In this document: positions 61,895-64,000 of the stretch, in pieces | How the letters are laid out: every line of letters starts with the position of its first letter | How positions within the stretch are numbered: the stretch's first letter is position 1 | NCBI RefSeq assembly: GCF_900105335.1 | Contig: NZ_LT629770.1 | Span: forward strand, 2,046,001-2,110,000 | DNA from: Microbacterium paraoxydans | GTDB taxonomy: Bacteria; Actinomycetota; Actinomycetes; Actinomycetales; Microbacteriaceae | Reading direction: 5' to 3' | Length of the DNA stretch: 64,000 bases | Position numbers and translations under genes: made by a program | The notes under the pieces: model-generated | The model's input: the letters and a program-made list of their open reading frames with translations, nothing else | Database searches by the model: none | What the model was told of the DNA's origin: nothing

Positions 61895-63466
61895 TCAGAG
61901 CCGCTCGTGCGGCGTCGGCAGCGACTTCAGCACGGCGGCGACGGCCTTCCCGGCGACGGCGGGCTTCACCCCCGCGGCCGGGACGGCGCCGAGCTGGGCC
62001 GCGACCCGACCGGCGATGTACGGAGCCGCGAAGGAGGTGCCGCTCCACACCGCGAAGCCGCCGCGGTAGTCGTCCGGGTCGAGCGTCTCGCGCGGCAGCC
62101 CGTCGATGTCCGCGCGGGTCGCGGCCTGCGCGCCGCCGACGAAGGCGGGCGAGGTGCTGACCACGGCGGCGCCCGGCGCGAACACCTGCACCCAGGGGCC
62201 GACGTTCGAGAACAGGGCGACGGAGTGCGCCGACGGGTTCAGGGCGCCGACCGACACGTGCGGAGCGCCGTCGTCGGACGGCAGCCCGTTGTCGGCGCCC
62301 GGCCACGGCCACAGCGAGGCGGGGAACGAGGGCCGATCGATCGCGTCGTTGCCGGCCGAGCAGACGACCACGCAGCCGAGCTCCCTGGCCTTCGCGAGCA
62401 GCTCGTACAGAGTCCTGCTGAAGAGTCCGTCGGTCGGGGTCTCGTGGTAGTAGCTGAGGGAGAGGTTGAGCACGTCGATCGGGTAGCCGGTCGTCGGGTC
62501 CTCGCGGTGCCGCCGCAGCAGTTCCACGACCTGTGCCACGGTTTCCAGGAGCGTGCTCTCGTCGACCACCCCGAGCGCCCCGGCGACGCGGATCGAGAGG
62601 ATGTCGGCGTCCGGGGCGGCCTGACGCACGAGGCCCGCGATGAAGGTGCCGTGACCGGCCACCGCGTCGATCTCGCCGTCGAGCTGCCCGTACAGGTCGG
62701 GGTAGCGTTCGGGGTCGGCGTCGTCCGTGAAGCCCACGGGGACGCCGTCGAGTTCGACGTGCCGGGTGACGATGTCGGACGGCAGCCAGGCGTGCTCCCC
62801 GCAGCCGGTGTCGAGGATCGCCACGACCGGTCGTCGTCCGCGCTTCGGAGCGGCTGCTCGAGCCGGAGCGGGGCCGAGCCAGGTGACCGGCTGCCGCGCC
62901 CCGCGTCCGGGCTCCAGGTAGTCGTCGCTGCCGCCTCCGCCGGGAGCGGCACCGCGGACGGGGTTCGTCCGCGTGAACGGGTTCGTCCGCGTGAACGGGT
63001 TCGTCCGGGTGAACGGGTTGAGTCCGACCGGGTCGATCGAGAGCACGTGCTCCAGGCTGGTCCGCGGCATGGTCGAGCGCGACAGCCGGCGCGCGCGCTG
63101 CAGCACCCGCCAGGCGTCGGGCGCCACGGGGGACTCGCCCCTGGTCGGCTCATCCGGCGTGGTCAGGCGTGCCCGCAGGAACCCCGCGACACCCGGCACG
63201 AGCTCGCCGTTCCCGATCTCGCGCTCCGGCGACTCCACCTCCAGCCGCCAGCCGAAGGAGTCCGCGGCATCCCTCAAGGCGCGCAGCTCGCGGTCGTACG
63301 CCTCCTGCTCGTCCAGGGCGCGCGTGATGAGCAGCCGCTCGGGCAGGTACGCGGTGGGGAACGCCCGGATCCCGTCCACCGGTTCCGTGCTGGGGTCGAG
63401 GGCGGTGCCGCGGCGGATCGATCCCTCCGCGCGGTCCTGCCAGGTCCATCCCTGGGGCTGCTCCAT
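61895..63466 (-). CDS. S8 family (subtilisin-like) serine protease, apparently cytoplasmic
   Basis: This is a 523-residue protease with no signal peptide or membrane helix. Residues 1-145 form an uncharacterised N-terminal domain, possibly an inhibitory prodomain. A linker with three NPFTRT repeats (about 150-168) and a Gly-rich stretch follows. The subtilase domain holds Asp219 in AILDTG, His272 in GHGTFIAG, oxyanion Asn373 in SAGND and Ser478 in SGTSFAAP, a complete triad. Lack of export signals and pairing with a CHAT protease point to intracellular regulated proteolysis, unlike ordinary secreted subtilisins. Confidence 0.88.
   Translation of the reverse strand: MEQPQGWTWQDRAEGSIRRGTALDPSTEPVDGIRAFPTAYLPERLLITRALDEQEAYDRELRALRDAADSFGWRLEVESPEREIGNGELVPGVAGFLRARLTTPDEPTRGESPVAPDAWRVLQRARRLSRSTMPRTSLEHVLSIDPVGLNPFTRTNPFTRTNPFTRTNPVRGAAPGGGGSDDYLEPGRGARQPVTWLGPAPARAAAPKRGRRPVVAILDTGCGEHAWLPSDIVTRHVELDGVPVGFTDDADPERYPDLYGQLDGEIDAVAGHGTFIAGLVRQAAPDADILSIRVAGALGVVDESTLLETVAQVVELLRRHREDPTTGYPIDVLNLSLSYYHETPTDGLFSRTLYELLAKARELGCVVVCSAGNDAIDRPSFPASLWPWPGADNGLPSDDGAPHVSVGALNPSAHSVALFSNVGPWVQVFAPGAAVVSTSPAFVGGAQAATRADIDGLPRETLDPDDYRGGFAVWSGTSFAAPYIAGRVAAQLGAVPAAGVKPAVAGKAVAAVLKSLPTPHERL
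62961..63014 (-). repeat. Three 18-bp tandem repeats in the subtilisin-like gene
   Basis: Three units of GGGTTCGTCCGCGTGAAC, the third with one change, encode the NPFTRT repeats between the N-terminal domain and the protease domain. A partial fourth unit follows. Confidence 0.85.
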
Positions 63467-63516
63467 CGGTCATCCTCTCCGTGGGCATCGCCGGCGACGG
63501 CGCCGGCGACGCGGGG

Positions 63517-63972
63517 TCACAACTCGAACTGCGGGGTCTCCAGGGTGCGGGTCTCGTCGCCGACCGTCGCGGTCAGGCGCACGCGGCTGAGCCCGGACGG
63601 CACCTCGTCGAACACGAATCGGCCGGTCTCCGCCGGGGTCGTGCGGCGCTCGCGCTCGCCCTGCAGCAACAGGATCTCCGCGGCGGCGGTGTCCACCCAG
63701 CCGTCGATCCGCCGTCGCCCGGACGCGGTCGTCGTGACGTGGAGGAGGATGCTCGTGCTGCCGTCGCTGAACTGCAGCGTGAGGGCGTCGGTCTCGCCGC
63801 GGACCGCGCCGAGCTGGCCTTCCACGAGCGTGAGCAGCGCGTACTCGCGGTTGAGCCCGTCCGCGGCGACCGCGGCGACCATCCGGTCGATCAGCCCGGC
63901 AGGGACCGGATCGACCTCTCTCCAGAGGCTGCGCAGGCGGGCGAACAGTCGGGCGTCGTCCTCATCGCTCAT
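63517..63972 (-). CDS. Small hypothetical protein of the CHAT/S8 module
   Basis: This 151-residue protein has a helical N-terminal half (about 1-50) and a beta-rich C-terminal half with alternating hydrophobic strands, somewhat like a carboxypeptidase-regulatory or Ig-type sandwich. There is no signal peptide or catalytic motif. GGAGGGAC stands before the ATG. It lies 50 bp before the protease gene on the same strand and is likely co-transcribed. Another gene, possibly a regulator, may lie beyond the window edge. I do not recognise a family. Confidence 0.65.
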   Translation of the reverse strand: MSDEDDARLFARLRSLWREVDPVPAGLIDRMVAAVAADGLNREYALLTLVEGQLGAVRGETDALTLQFSDGSTSILLHVTTTASGRRRIDGWVDTAAAEILLLQGERERRTTPAETGRFVFDEVPSGLSRVRLTATVGDETRTLETPQFEL

Positions 63973-64000
63973 GATTGTCCCTCCGTCCGGGTGGCCGGGG

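Noticed and set aside
62961..63014. CRISPR-like short repeats
   Set aside because: Repeats are directly adjacent without spacers and encode an in-frame protein repeat.

Overview
This window looks like chromosomal DNA of a high-GC actinobacterium, most likely Microbacterium or a close Microbacteriaceae relative. The reasons are the G/C-ending codons, frequent GTG starts, ATGA/GTGA translational coupling and family-typical operons. That assignment is inference; there is no rRNA gene in the window. I see no tRNA, rRNA, CRISPR array, IS element or phage gene. Function calls rest on motifs and remembered family features, not on database searches.

Layout. 1-4724 is a Mrp multisubunit Na+/H+ antiporter operon (mrpA, cut by the left edge, then C-G). 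4791-8230 holds an alpha/beta hydrolase and a penicillin-acylase-type Ntn hydrolase on the minus strand. 8364-11616 is a TetR regulator, a degenerate ABC-ATPase-like protein and a YhgE/Pip membrane protein. 11818-16051 holds a GntR-like regulator, argG, a ZIP-like transporter, a PPOX-fold protein and an APH-fold kinase. 16079-26272 is an aerotolerance-type operon (MoxR, DUF58, small membrane protein, two vWA proteins, TPR protein, membrane protein) interrupted by a large secreted propeller/LamG/PKD protein.

26396-28972 is the most unusual locus. A near-consensus promoter drives an 18-codon peptide gene, followed by a perfect 14-bp hairpin, a ThiF/E1-like adenylating enzyme with a possible peptide-binding N-terminus, and an MFS exporter. 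This mirrors microcin C (mccA-hairpin-mccB-mccC), but the peptide lacks the C-terminal Asn that microcin C chemistry needs. I interpret it as an uncharacterised RiPP cassette.

28899-36420 contains an EamA transporter, a trimethylamine-monooxygenase-like FMO, a Pr6Pr-type membrane protein, an orphan gene with a decayed paralogue bounded by 61-bp direct repeats, purA and a lactonase-like propeller. 36452-43850 has an MFS exporter behind a MerR/SoxR-type dyad, bioY behind two BioQ-type boxes, a flavin disulfide reductase, a DUF427 protein and an OpuB-type osmoprotectant ABC transporter. 44016-48523 is housekeeping: AI-2E-type permease, chorismate mutase, acyl-CoA ligase, GNAT and SDR.

48628-59144 is a sugar regulon: two divergent ROK regulators, a carbohydrate ABC transporter, and a divergent operon of SIS isomerase/deaminase, ROK kinase, PfkB kinase, class II aldolase and DeoR regulator. 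Its logic fits galactosamine- or tagatose-6-phosphate-type catabolism. 59402-63972 is a three-gene module of a CHAT-TPR putative cysteine protease, a cytoplasmic subtilisin-like protease and a small beta-rich protein, running to the right edge. Several convergent gene pairs are separated by long inverted repeats, some forming a dispersed repeat family.
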